A DNA stretch of 64,000 nucleotides from an uncultured Clostridia bacterium (GTDB taxonomy: Bacteria > Bacillota > Clostridia > Christensenellales > Aristaeellaceae), in the NCBI GenBank assembly GCA_946414315.1, contig CAMKNZ010000002.1:62001-126000 (forward strand). Reading direction: 5' to 3'. The notes under the pieces were generated by a model. It saw nothing but the letters and a program-made list of their open reading frames with translations, ran no database searches and was not told where the DNA came from. Shown here piece after piece: positions 43,002-51,780 of this stretch. The translations under genes and the position numbers were made by a program. Numbering within the stretch: position 1 is the stretch's first letter; every line of letters starts with the position of its first letter.

Positions 43002-44798
43002 TTACGCCTTGTAGCGGTTCTGTTCAAACTCCTCCCGGTCAAGGAAGGGCGCCATGTCGTCCAGGGACGGGGAAACGATCCGTCCGTCCGGCAGGACCCG
43101 GGAGGAGGATTTGGGCTCGAAGTTCTGGTCCGGATCCACCACGACCTCGCAGACGCAGGGGCCGTCCGAGTCCAGGACTTCCCTGACGGTCCGGGCGGCG
43201 GCCGCGGGATCCTCCAGGCGGTAATAGGGCAGGCCGAAAGCCCCCGCCAGCCTGCCGAAATCCGGGAAGCCGACGCCGCTCTCCCTGTCGATGCCGATGA
43301 AGGGCGGTTTGAACAGGTTGCGCTGGGTCTGGCGGATGGAGAGGTAGCCGTTGTTGTTCAGGATGAAAAGCTTCAGGTTCAGTTTGTTATAGGCCACGGT
43401 GGCCAGCTCCTGGATATTCATCATGACGCTGCCGTCCCCGTCGATACAGACCGTGCGGCGGCTGTTGTCCGAAACCGCGACGCCCAGGGCGGCGGGGAAG
43501 CCGTAACCCATGGCGGCGCAGCCGGAGTTGGTGAACATCCGCTGGCCCTGTTTGATCTTCGCCGCCTGGAAGGTAACGACGCAGGCGGCGCCGTTGCCGC
43601 AGATGATCCGGTCGGTCTGGTCCAGGCCGGCGAAAAGGGTATCGATGAAGGTATAGGGATTGAGTTTTTCGGATTGAGCGTATTCCGGTCTCGCGGCCGG
43701 GTACCGGTTCAGCAGGTCCTTGCCCCAGGCCAGGAATTTCCGGTGCTCCTCCTTCGGCTGCCAGTCCCGGCTGAGCATGGCGTCCAGGAAATCGTTCACG
43801 TCCGCGTTCACCGGCAGGTCCGCATGGACGGTGGGTTTGAGGAGCTCCCTCGGGTCGATGTCGACAATAACCTTGAAGGCGTTCTTCGCGAAATCGTGAT
43901 GGGTATACCCGATCATCCGGATGTTCAGGCGGCAGCCGAGGGAGATCAGCAGGTCGCAGTTCTGGACCGCAAAATTCCCGGAGCGGATCCCGACGGTACC
44001 GGGCATGCCCACGTAGTAAGGACTGTCAAAAGCTACCGTATCGTTGGCATTCCAGGCCGTGACCACGGGAAGCCGGTATTTGTCCAGGAACCGGAGGAGT
44101 TTCTCCCGGGCCCCGGCCAGGTTGATCCCGGTGCCGGCCAGCACGAGGGGCGCTTTCGCTTCGCTGAGTTTGTTCAGGATAATGTCGGTGACCGCCGGGG
44201 TGATCTCCGGCCGCTCCCAGGTACATTCCTTTTCAGGATCAAAATGAAGCAGCTCGTCCGTCTCGATCTGCGCGCCCTGGATATCCAGCGGAATATCCAG
44301 CCAGGCGGGGCCGCCCCGGCCGGTGCCGGCCAGGTACAGGGCTTTTTCCAGGTGGTAGGCGATCTCGCTGGCGTTGGTGACCATGACGGCATACTTGGTC
44401 ATGTTCCGGACAGAGTCAATAACATTGAACTCCTGGTCCCCCAGCTGGCGCAGGTTCAGTTCCGGACAGGCCGCGATCGTGGTCTCCCGCTTCACCTGGC
44501 CGGAGAGGACAAGCATCGGGATCGAATCCAGCCAGCCGCCCATCACGCCGGTGATGGCGTTGGTCCCGCCGGGGCCGCTGGTCACACAGACGAGGGCGAG
44601 TTTCCCGGTCATCCGGGTATAGGCCTCCGCCGCGACGGCGCAGGCCTGCTCGTGGTGGTTGAAGGTGCACCGGATCCCCTCCTGGTGGCCGATGGCGTCA
44701 TCCAGGTGCATGGCGCCGCCGCCGGTGACCATAAAGCAATCGGTGATTCCCCGGTCCTTCAGGGTCCGGGCGATATAATCGGCAAGCCTGATCTTCAT
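43002..44798 (-). CDS. TPP-dependent acetolactate-synthase-like enzyme (YerE-type candidate)
   Basis: A 598-residue enzyme of the three-domain ThDP family. The catalytic Glu (FNHHEQACA, Glu50) is present, followed by LVCVTSGPGGTNAITG. The middle domain starts near 200, and the GDGSVMMN...NNNGY thiamine-pyrophosphate motif lies in the C-terminal third. The length matches acetolactate synthases and YerE, the enzyme that adds a two-carbon unit from pyruvate to C4 of CDP-4-keto-3,6-dideoxyglucose. Placement after rfbFGH supports that role. An amino-acid acetolactate synthase is unlikely without a regulatory subunit or ilv genes. A phosphonopyruvate decarboxylase role for the nearby PEP mutase is possible but the length argues against it. 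It overlaps the aldolase gene by four bases. Confidence 0.85.
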   Translation of the reverse strand: MKIRLADYIARTLKDRGITDCFMVTGGGAMHLDDAIGHQEGIRCTFNHHEQACAVAAEAYTRMTGKLALVCVTSGPGGTNAITGVMGGWLDSIPMLVLSGQVKRETTIAACPELNLRQLGDQEFNVIDSVRNMTKYAVMVTNASEIAYHLEKALYLAGTGRGGPAWLDIPLDIQGAQIETDELLHFDPEKECTWERPEITPAVTDIILNKLSEAKAPLVLAGTGINLAGAREKLLRFLDKYRLPVVTAWNANDTVAFDSPYYVGMPGTVGIRSGNFAVQNCDLLISLGCRLNIRMIGYTHHDFAKNAFKVIVDIDPRELLKPTVHADLPVNADVNDFLDAMLSRDWQPKEEHRKFLAWGKDLLNRYPAARPEYAQSEKLNPYTFIDTLFAGLDQTDRIICGNGAACVVTFQAAKIKQGQRMFTNSGCAAMGYGFPAALGVAVSDNSRRTVCIDGDGSVMMNIQELATVAYNKLNLKLFILNNNGYLSIRQTQRNLFKPPFIGIDRESGVGFPDFGRLAGAFGLPYYRLEDPAAAARTVREVLDSDGPCVCEVVVDPDQNFEPKSSSRVLPDGRIVSPSLDDMAPFLDREEFEQNRYKA

Positions 44799-46408
44799 TG
44801 TTCTGATCCTTTCCGGTATTCCGTGGGTGTCAGGAAGGTGACGGTAATCCTGCCCGCCGTCTCCCGGAAGAAGCGCCGGGCGTAATCGTTCAGGGAATCC
44901 GCTTTTTCCGTCAGGAAACTGTATGCCTTGTCCACGTCGAAATAGTTGACGTTATCCGGTGTATAGCCGTCAAAGCCCGCGAGCACCGCCTCTTTGCATC
45001 CGCAGCGGATCAGCAGGCGGATCAGCATGCACATGGAGTTGTCCGGGAATTCGGCGGCCTCATCGATCAGGGCGGAATAGTTGATAACGTAATCGAAATC
45101 CCGGTCTACCCTGGCAAGGTTCGACGCGGCGATGAGCCGGATATCCCGGTTCTCCGCTTTCAGGAGTTTCGTGGCCGACTGGACAAAGCGCGTGGAGTTG
45201 GTAATGAACATATAGTCCGGATGAATGAATTCCGGAATATAGTTAATGGAAATCACCGTCGGCTTTTCTTCTTCGGCGTATTTCTCCACCCGCCGGGCAT
45301 GGGTCCTGAGGCTCGCGCCGGGGCCGATCACAAGGACGGGTTTCTGCCCGATTTCCCGCGCGAGCTTTTCAACGGCGGCTTCGTCGTCGCACTCCTGCTT
45401 CTGGTAGTCAAGATAGAGGCGCTCGATCAGCTTCATATTCTTTTCGAGCTTCTGGTCCTCCGGGAGCTTCTGCAGTATTTCGTTGATGGCGGTGATGGAC
45501 AGGGTGCGCTTGTTCATCAGCCAGGAAACGTAGTTCGGATGCACCTTGTTGGCTGCCGCAATATAGTAGAACAGCTGGTAGCCCCAGGGCGATTTGCGCT
45601 GGAAGTCCATGACGCTGGAGGTGATCGCCTCCTGCATCTCGCTGATCCGGTAGTCCTTGCCCAGGTGCCTGTTCATATACATCGCCACCAGCTCCAGCGG
45701 CGCGTTCCCGGCGCTCTTGCCCATGCCATACAGCGTACCGTCCACCAGGACGGCCCGTTCTGTCGGATAGTTCAGGGCGGTGGTGGCGTTGATATATCCC
45801 AGCTGGAAATTGTTGTGGGCGTGGAAGCCGAGGATGATATCCGGATCGAGGCTGTCGTCCAGGATCCGCATGATATGGGTCAGTCCCTCCGGATCCAGCA
45901 GGCCGTAGGTATCCACCATGGACAGGGCGAAGGGCCGGATCTCGTTGGCCAGGGCCGCCGCTTCCCGCAGTTCGTCATCGTTGTAGGCAGTCACGGAAAC
46001 CAGCTGGGCAAAGACCTTGTAGCCCTTGTCCTTCAGCTGTCCGCAGAAAGCCATGGCCGGGCGCAGTTTCTCCTTTTTGAAAATCACGCGGATCCCGTCC
46101 AGCCAGGAATCCCGGCAGTCTTCCACATGGCTGATGCCGCAGGTGCCGAAATCGATCATCCCGACTACCGCCGCCTGCTTCCGGTCCAGTCCGCCATAGA
46201 TCTTCCGGACGCTCTGCGTGTCCGGCATGATGCTCCGGTCAGGATCGAAGACCCGCCGTTCGTCCAGGAAGCCGATCTCGATCACATCCACACCGGAGGC
46301 GATGACGCGCTCGAAGATGTTCACAATATGGTCGTGTCCGAAGGCCCAGTCGTTGATATAACCGCCGTCCCGCAGCGTACAGTCCAGCAGATACCGTTTC
46401 CCTGCCAT
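44795..46408 (-). CDS. HMGL-type aldolase with C-terminal DUF115/MptE-like domain
   Basis: A 537-residue two-domain protein. Residues about 1-300 form an HMG-CoA-lyase-like TIM barrel: LLDCTLRDGGYIND (metal-binding Asp and catalytic Arg), VIEIGFLDER, and the His-x-His metal site in GFHAHNNFQLG (near 214), close to 4-hydroxy-2-oxovalerate aldolases. Residues about 340-537 form a separate domain starting KPVLVIGPGASLRTHA, then ISINYIPEF and DYMFITNSTRF, like the Rossmann-type core of DUF115/MptE proteins. Such fusions occur in polysaccharide loci next to RfbH and TPP enzymes, but I know of no assigned reaction. A retro-aldol or pyruvate-dependent chain-extension step on a nucleotide sugar is a guess. 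Confidence 0.82.
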   Translation of the reverse strand: MAGKRYLLDCTLRDGGYINDWAFGHDHIVNIFERVIASGVDVIEIGFLDERRVFDPDRSIMPDTQSVRKIYGGLDRKQAAVVGMIDFGTCGISHVEDCRDSWLDGIRVIFKKEKLRPAMAFCGQLKDKGYKVFAQLVSVTAYNDDELREAAALANEIRPFALSMVDTYGLLDPEGLTHIMRILDDSLDPDIILGFHAHNNFQLGYINATTALNYPTERAVLVDGTLYGMGKSAGNAPLELVAMYMNRHLGKDYRISEMQEAITSSVMDFQRKSPWGYQLFYYIAAANKVHPNYVSWLMNKRTLSITAINEILQKLPEDQKLEKNMKLIERLYLDYQKQECDDEAAVEKLAREIGQKPVLVIGPGASLRTHARRVEKYAEEEKPTVISINYIPEFIHPDYMFITNSTRFVQSATKLLKAENRDIRLIAASNLARVDRDFDYVINYSALIDEAAEFPDNSMCMLIRLLIRCGCKEAVLAGFDGYTPDNVNYFDVDKAYSFLTEKADSLNDYARRFFRETAGRITVTFLTPTEYRKGSEQ

Positions 46409-46421
46409 CTTTTTCTCCTTC

Positions 46422-47765
46422 TTATGCGTCCAGCGCTTCCAGGATGATCTTCGCCATATAGTCTGTCATTTCGTCCGTCATGCCCGGGTAAACGCCGATC
46501 CAGAAAGCGTTGTTCATCACAAAGTCCGTAACCTCCAGGCTCCCGGCAACGCGGTAGGCGTCCGTTCCCCGGATCCGGTCGAAGCAGGGATGCTTCACCA
46601 GGTTCCCGCTGAAGAGGAGCCGGGTCTGGATCCCGTGATCCTCGATATACTTCGTGACATCATTTCGCTTCAGTCCGCTTTCCGGCTTCACCGCGATCAG
46701 GAAGCCGAACCAGCTGGGCTCGCTGTTTTCCGCGGGCTCAGGCAGAACCAGGCGGTCCGCTGCAGGCGACAGCGCTTTTTTCAGCCGGTCCCAGTTATGC
46801 CGCCGGCGTTCGATGAAGCCCGGGAACTTCTTCAGCTGCTCGCAGCCGATGGCCGCCTGCAGGTCCGTGACCTTCAGGTTATAGCCGAAGTGGCTGTAGA
46901 CATATTTGTGGTCATACCCCCGGGGCAGTTCTCCGAACTGCCCGTCGAACCGGTGGCCGCAGAAATTGTCGTGGCCGCTGGGGCAGACGCAGTCCCGGCC
47001 CCAGTCCCGGAAGGAAAGGATCAGCCGGTGCAGCTTCGGATCATTGGTATAGACCGCGCCGCCCTCGCCCATGGTCATATGGTGGGGCGGATAGAAGGAA
47101 CTGGTGCCCAGATCGCCCCAGGTGCCCGTATACCGCGTCTCACCGTCAATGGTGTATTTCGTGCCCAGGGCGTCGCAGTTGTCCTCCACCAGCCACAGGT
47201 GATGCCTGTCGCAGAATGCTTTCACCGCCTTCAGGTCGAAAGGGTTGCCCAGCGTATGGGCGATCATGACGGCTTTGGTCTTCGGGGAAAGCGCGGCTTC
47301 CAGCTTCGTGACGTCGATATTGTACTGGGGTACGGTCACGTCCGCGAATACCGGCACCGCGCCGTAGTTCAGCACCGGCGTCACGGTTGTGGGAAAGCCG
47401 CAGGCCACGGTGATGACCTCGTCCCCGGGCAGGATCCGGCGCTCACCCAGCTCCGGCGCCGTCAGCACCATGAAAGCGATCAGGTTCGCGGAAGATCCGC
47501 TGTTCACCAGGTGGGCGTATTTCACGCCGATCCAGGCGGCAAATTCCTTTTCAAACTGGTCCGCAAACCGGCCGGTGGTCAGCCAGAAATCCAGCGCCGC
47601 GTCGGTCAGGGAGCACATCTCCTTCTCGTCGAACACCCGGGCGGCATAGGTGATACGGTCGCCTTCCTTCCACGGCTTCTTTTCCTTGAAGTCATGGTAA
47701 TACTCCGCCACCAGCGCCTTGATCTCTTCCCTTGCTTCCTGCTCACTGTTCCAGCGTTTCATCAT
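46422..47765 (-). CDS. rfbH: CDP-4-keto-6-deoxyglucose 3-dehydrase (E1, RfbH/AscC)
   Basis: A 447-residue PMP-dependent, iron-sulfur dehydrase of the DegT/DnrJ/EryC1 fold. The Schiff-base lysine of the aminotransferases is replaced by His in SFYPPHHMTMGEGG (residues 228-229), the hallmark of E1. The extra cysteines C197, C259, C261 and C269 (C-x-C-x7-C) can hold the [2Fe-2S] cluster. It removes the C3 hydroxyl of CDP-4-keto-6-deoxyglucose, on the way to 3,6-dideoxysugars, and normally needs a flavin/iron-sulfur reductase (E3, AscD/RfbI), which is not in the window. AGAGGAAC precedes the ATG. Confidence 0.95.
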   Translation of the reverse strand: MMKRWNSEQEAREEIKALVAEYYHDFKEKKPWKEGDRITYAARVFDEKEMCSLTDAALDFWLTTGRFADQFEKEFAAWIGVKYAHLVNSGSSANLIAFMVLTAPELGERRILPGDEVITVACGFPTTVTPVLNYGAVPVFADVTVPQYNIDVTKLEAALSPKTKAVMIAHTLGNPFDLKAVKAFCDRHHLWLVEDNCDALGTKYTIDGETRYTGTWGDLGTSSFYPPHHMTMGEGGAVYTNDPKLHRLILSFRDWGRDCVCPSGHDNFCGHRFDGQFGELPRGYDHKYVYSHFGYNLKVTDLQAAIGCEQLKKFPGFIERRRHNWDRLKKALSPAADRLVLPEPAENSEPSWFGFLIAVKPESGLKRNDVTKYIEDHGIQTRLLFSGNLVKHPCFDRIRGTDAYRVAGSLEVTDFVMNNAFWIGVYPGMTDEMTDYMAKIILEALDA

Positions 47766-47785
47766 CGTTCCTCTTTTTTTCAGTC

Positions 47786-47823
47786 ATTCATAATTATGAA
47801 TTGTGAATTATGAATTATGAATT
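47786..47823. repeat. AT-rich repeat, GAATTCATAATT type, overlapping rfbG stop
   Basis: Three to four partly degenerate copies of ATTCATAATT/AATTATGAATT in tandem between rfbH and rfbG. The TAA stop of rfbG (47815-47817) lies inside it. Confidence 0.7.
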
Positions 47824-48876
47824 TAAAAATTCTTCGATCTCCCTGTCCATTTCCGCCGGCACATCCCCGCCTGCCAGCCATACCTTGCTGAAGCGGCAGA
47901 CCATCTCCATGCACTTTTCCATATGCCACCGGGGCTGCCAGCCGAACACCTTTTTGATCTTTTCGCAGTCCAGCCGGAGATACCCGGCCTCGTGGGGAGC
48001 ATTCTTCTCCTGTTTTGTCTCCCAGGCGGCGCCTTCGCCCCAGCAGCGGCAGAACAGATCCGCCAGCTCTCCCGTTGTCAGGCAGTCGCAGTCGTCCGGG
48101 CCCACGTTATAAAAGTCCGCAGCGGACTTGTCCCCATACTGTTTCCGCGCGACGGTCAGGTAGACCGCCAGCGGCTCCAGCACATGCTGGAAGGGCCGGA
48201 CAGAGTCCGGGTTCCGCACGGCAATGACCTTTCCGTCCCGTACGGCGCGCACGCAGTCCGGAATGATCCGGTCCGGCGCGAAATCTCCGCCGCCGATGAC
48301 GTTGCCCGCCCGGGCCGTCGAAACCGCCGGAGCGTCCGGGCCGGTAAAGAAGCTGCGGATATAGCTGTGTGTCACCAGCTCGGAACAGCTCTTGCTGTTG
48401 GAATAGGGATCAAACCCGTCCAGCGGGTCGTCCTCCCGGAACGCGCGGCGTTCCTCGTTGTTCAGGTATACCTTGTCCGTGGTCACGTTCAGGACGCTGC
48501 GGACAGAAGGCGTCTGCCGGACGCATTCCAGCAGGTTCACCGTACCCATCACGTTGGTTTCATAGGTATAACGCGGATCCTGGTAGGATTCCCGCACGAT
48601 CGGCTGGGCGGCCAGGTGGAATACGATCTCCGGCTGCGCGGCGTCGAAAGTCTCTTTCAGGCGCTCCATGTCCCGGATGTCCCCGATCACGCTCGTCATT
48701 CTTTCCTCCAGACCCGCGAGATCAAACAGGGCCGGCTCCGTCGGCGGGACCAGCGCGTAGCCGGTGACCTCCGCCCCGGCGTTCACCAGCATCCGGCACA
48801 GCCAGGTTCCCTTGAAGCCGGTGTGACCGGTCACCAGGACCTTTTTCCCTTTCCAGAATTCCATTTCAGGTCCCAT
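47815..48876 (-). CDS. rfbG: CDP-glucose 4,6-dehydratase
   Basis: A 353-residue extended SDR converting CDP-glucose to CDP-4-keto-6-deoxyglucose. KKVLVTGHTGFKGTWL near the start is the diagnostic NAD loop of this enzyme; VFHLAAQPIVRESY, NVTTDKVYLN and DPYSNSKSCSE (Tyr-x3-Lys) follow. I start at the ATG at 48876, two bases after the rfbF stop and behind GGGAGGAC. A GTG eight codons upstream would overlap rfbF. Its stop codon lies within an AT-rich repeat. It works between RfbF and RfbH in one pathway and one transcript. Confidence 0.95.
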   Translation of the reverse strand: MGPEMEFWKGKKVLVTGHTGFKGTWLCRMLVNAGAEVTGYALVPPTEPALFDLAGLEERMTSVIGDIRDMERLKETFDAAQPEIVFHLAAQPIVRESYQDPRYTYETNVMGTVNLLECVRQTPSVRSVLNVTTDKVYLNNEERRAFREDDPLDGFDPYSNSKSCSELVTHSYIRSFFTGPDAPAVSTARAGNVIGGGDFAPDRIIPDCVRAVRDGKVIAVRNPDSVRPFQHVLEPLAVYLTVARKQYGDKSAADFYNVGPDDCDCLTTGELADLFCRCWGEGAAWETKQEKNAPHEAGYLRLDCEKIKKVFGWQPRWHMEKCMEMVCRFSKVWLAGGDVPAEMDREIEEFLNS

Positions 48877-48878
48877 GC

Positions 48879-49661
48879 TCAGTCCTCCCACTTCTTCCAC
48901 GGCGCCTTGCCCGCGGCCAGGAGCTTTTCCAGCGTTTCCTTTTCACGCATATTGTCCATGCACTGCCAGAAGCCCCGGTGCATATAACTCATGAGCTGCC
49001 CGTCCGCGGCCAGCTTTTCCAGGGGTTCCCGCTCAAAGACAGTGCTGTCGCCCTCAATATAGTCGAAGATTTCCGGCTGGAAAACCATATAGCCGGCGTT
49101 GATCGGGGAGGAATCCGACTGCTTCTTCTCGCGGAAGGACTTCACCGCATTGTCGCCGCCGATATCCAGCACGCCCTTCTGCTGGTCCTGCAGCACGGCA
49201 GTCAGCGTCGCGATTTTCCCATGTTCCTTGTGGAAAGCGATCAGCTTGTTGATATCCACGTCGCACACGCCGTCGCCGTAAGTCATCAGGAAGGGTTCGC
49301 CGCCGATATAGGGCCGGATCCGCTTGATACGTCCTCCGGTCATCGTATGCAGGCCGGTATCGACGATCGTGACCCGCCAGGGTTCCGCCCGGGAGACGGA
49401 TGCCGTCATCTCGTTCTTCCCGTTCCGGTAGTCAAAAGTAACGTCGCTGCTGTTCAGGAAATAGTTGGCAAACCATTCCTTGATCACATGCTGCTTGTAT
49501 CCGGCGCAGATGATGAAATCCGTATGCCCGTAATAAGCATATTCCTTCATGATATGCCAGAGGATCGGCATCCCGCCGATATCGATCATGGGCTTTGGTT
49601 TATACTGGGATTCCTCACTGATCCTCACGCCGAACCCGCCGGCAAGCAGAACGACTTTCAT
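48879..49661 (-). CDS. rfbF: Glucose-1-phosphate cytidylyltransferase
   Basis: A 260-residue nucleotidyltransferase that makes CDP-glucose from CTP and glucose-1-phosphate, committing glucose to the CDP-dideoxysugar path. KVVLLAGGFGVRISEES and KPKPMIDIGGMPILWHIM are the diagnostic start, with TYGDGVCDVD and the C-terminal HRGFWQCMDNMREK also typical. GGAGG precedes the ATG. The gene lies 46 bases downstream of the PEP-mutase fusion gene and two bases before rfbG. Confidence 0.96.
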   Translation of the reverse strand: MKVVLLAGGFGVRISEESQYKPKPMIDIGGMPILWHIMKEYAYYGHTDFIICAGYKQHVIKEWFANYFLNSSDVTFDYRNGKNEMTASVSRAEPWRVTIVDTGLHTMTGGRIKRIRPYIGGEPFLMTYGDGVCDVDINKLIAFHKEHGKIATLTAVLQDQQKGVLDIGGDNAVKSFREKKQSDSSPINAGYMVFQPEIFDYIEGDSTVFEREPLEKLAADGQLMSYMHRGFWQCMDNMREKETLEKLLAAGKAPWKKWED

Positions 49662-49707
49662 TCGTTTCTCCTCCGTTTTCTTCCTTTTACGGCTTCATAC
49701 AGCAGCT

Positions 49708-51714
49708 TTATTCCTCCGGGATCAGCCGGATGATGTCCTTGAAGGGCATGAGGTCCGCGTCGCATTCCTCCGCCCGGTGGTTCTGCAGGATGGTTTCCGC
49801 GGCCTTCCGGATGGCGGGCACCGTGGCGCGCATCAGCTGGTTCGCGTAGATGATGACGTTCGCCCCCCGGGCTTTCCACTCTTCCTCCTTCACGGAGTTG
49901 AAGGACGTGGGGACCAGGACGATGGGTGTGGATTCGTCTTCCTTCCGGAATGCTTCGATAAAGGTCAGAATCTCCGCGGGATCCTTCTTCCGGGAGTGGA
50001 TCATGATGGCGTCCGCCCCGGCGGCGGTGAAGGCTTTCGCCCGCTCCAGGGCATCCTCCATGCCTTTTTCCAGGATCAGGCTTTCGATCCGGGCGCAGAT
50101 CATGAACTCCCGGGTTCGCTGGGCTTTCTTGCCCGCCCGGATCTTTTCGCAGAATTCCTCAATGGTGGCCTGGGTCTGCTGCACTTCGTTGCCGAAGAGG
50201 GAATTTTTCTTCAGGCCCTTCTTGTCCTCGATGATGACCATGCTGACGCCCATGCGTTCCAGGGAGCGGACCGTGTAGACGAAATGCTCGGTCAGGCCGC
50301 CGGTGTCCCCGTCGAAGATGATGGGTTTGGTGGTGACTTCCATGATATCGTCGATGGTGCGGAAGCGGGAGGTCATGTCCACCAGCTCGATGTCCGGCTT
50401 GCCCTTGGCGGTGGAATCACACAGGGAACTCAGCCACATGGCGTCAAACTGGCGGGCGCCGCCGTTCTCGTGCACCACGGTGTTCTCCACGATGAGTCCC
50501 GTCAGGCCGTCATGGGCTTCCATGACCGTGACCAGGCCCTTGATCTCCAGCAGGCGGCGGAGCCGTCCCCGGCGAACGTCGGGCATGGCCAGCTCGGCCC
50601 TTTCCCGCTTCTGGAGCTCTTTATATTTTTCGTCGCCGGAATAGGGGAATTCCACCAGCCTTCCGCCGTAGGAGGCGAGCACGGAAAGCACTTCCTCCCG
50701 CACGGGCTGCTGGAATCCGGTGCACCAGTCGTCCCCGTGAACGACCACGTCCGGTTTGTATTTTTCCAGGTTTTCCCGGTAGGAAAGGGTGTTCTGCCCC
50801 ACCACCCGGTAAACCCCGGCAATGTTCTCAAAAAGCTTCATCCGCTCCGCCTGGGGTACCAGCGGAAAGCGCTTGTAGGAGGCCACCGCCTCGTCGCTCA
50901 GCACGCCGATGATCAGTTTCCCCAGCCGGGCGGCCTTGCGGATGATCGCGATATGCCCGCCGTGGATGATGTCCGTGGCGAAGCACAGGTAGACCGTCCG
51001 GTCCTCCGCTTTTTTCAGCTGCTTCGATACCTTTTCCAGGTCGGCAGGATCGTCCACCTCCGCGCAGAGGAGGTCCTGCATGTCCAGGGCACGGATATTC
51101 GCTTCGCCGTCCAGGTCGTTCAGCGCGTTCTCGGCGTAGACCTTCCGGTTCCCGGCCTCGCAGAACGCCGCGATCCGGTCCAGCCACTTTTTCCAGTCGT
51201 CCTTCTTCAGGCGGTAGAGGGCCTGGGCCGCCACGGCGCTGTCAAAAAATTCGATGCCGACCCTGAGCACCTTTCCGTCTTTGACCACCGCCTTGAAATC
51301 CTTTTCCGGCAAGGGCAGGGTCGTGGACACCGCCATGCAGGAGGTTTCGCAGGCCAGCAGTTTGTCCAGCACTTCGTTTTCAAATACAAGATCGCCGTGC
51401 ATGAGCAGGATGTCGTCGTCCAGCTCCGCACGGGCGCAGTAAATGCTGTAGATGTAATTGGTCTCCCGGAATTCCGGGTTATGGACAAATGAATAGGAAA
51501 GCGGCAGGTCCAGGCTTTCGCAGTAGGCGATGAGCGCGTCCCGGAAAAGGCCCGTGGTGATCACGACCTCGCGGATGCCCGCGTCGGCGATCTGCTTCAG
51601 CTGGCGGGAAAGGATCGTCTCCCGCGGGGAGATCTCCGTCATGCATTTGGGATGCTCGCTGGTGAGCACTCCCATGCGGGAACCCAGTCCGGAATTCAGG
51701 ATCAAAGCTTTCAT
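49708..51714 (-). CDS. Three-domain phosphonate protein: LicC-like and HxGH cytidylyltransferases fused to PEP mutase
   Basis: A 668-residue cytoplasmic protein. Residues 1-230 form a LicC/PntC-type nucleotidyltransferase (ILNSGLGSRMG, KCMTEI). Residues about 238-375 form a second cytidylyltransferase of the HxGH class (HGGH at 251-254). Residues about 395-668 form a PEP mutase with all key residues: MEAHDGL, DGDTG (468-472) and EDKKGLKKNS (496-505, the EDK-x3-K-x-NS signature). PEP mutase makes phosphonopyruvate, the first step of nearly all C-P compounds. Fused cytidylyltransferases (as in Fom1, or PntC fusions) activate the phosphonate as a CMP ester. Phosphonopyruvate decarboxylase and AEP transaminase genes are not seen here. 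It lies upstream of rfbF in the same orientation. Confidence 0.9.
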   Translation of the reverse strand: MKALILNSGLGSRMGVLTSEHPKCMTEISPRETILSRQLKQIADAGIREVVITTGLFRDALIAYCESLDLPLSYSFVHNPEFRETNYIYSIYCARAELDDDILLMHGDLVFENEVLDKLLACETSCMAVSTTLPLPEKDFKAVVKDGKVLRVGIEFFDSAVAAQALYRLKKDDWKKWLDRIAAFCEAGNRKVYAENALNDLDGEANIRALDMQDLLCAEVDDPADLEKVSKQLKKAEDRTVYLCFATDIIHGGHIAIIRKAARLGKLIIGVLSDEAVASYKRFPLVPQAERMKLFENIAGVYRVVGQNTLSYRENLEKYKPDVVVHGDDWCTGFQQPVREEVLSVLASYGGRLVEFPYSGDEKYKELQKRERAELAMPDVRRGRLRRLLEIKGLVTVMEAHDGLTGLIVENTVVHENGGARQFDAMWLSSLCDSTAKGKPDIELVDMTSRFRTIDDIMEVTTKPIIFDGDTGGLTEHFVYTVRSLERMGVSMVIIEDKKGLKKNSLFGNEVQQTQATIEEFCEKIRAGKKAQRTREFMICARIESLILEKGMEDALERAKAFTAAGADAIMIHSRKKDPAEILTFIEAFRKEDESTPIVLVPTSFNSVKEEEWKARGANVIIYANQLMRATVPAIRKAAETILQNHRAEECDADLMPFKDIIRLIPEE

Positions 51715-51741
51715 TCCGCTACCTCTTCGTTTTCACGAAAT

Positions 51742-51780
51742 ATTCATTCTGAATTCTGAATTATTGAATTCTGAATTATT
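51742..51780. repeat. AT-rich repeat, GAATTCTGAATTATT variant
   Basis: Tandem variant copies (ATTCTGAATT, AATTATTGAATT) between the small secreted protein gene and the PEP-mutase gene. The TAA stop of the secreted protein (51776-51778) lies inside it. Confidence 0.65.

Noticed and set aside
43002-44798. Biosynthetic acetolactate synthase (ilvB)
   Set aside because: No small subunit or other ilv genes are near, and the gene is embedded and coupled in a CDP-sugar operon; a YerE-type role fits better.
42033-44885. A 950-residue open frame on the plus strand
   Set aside because: Antisense to the SDR and TPP-enzyme genes, both of which have full catalytic motifs on the minus strand.
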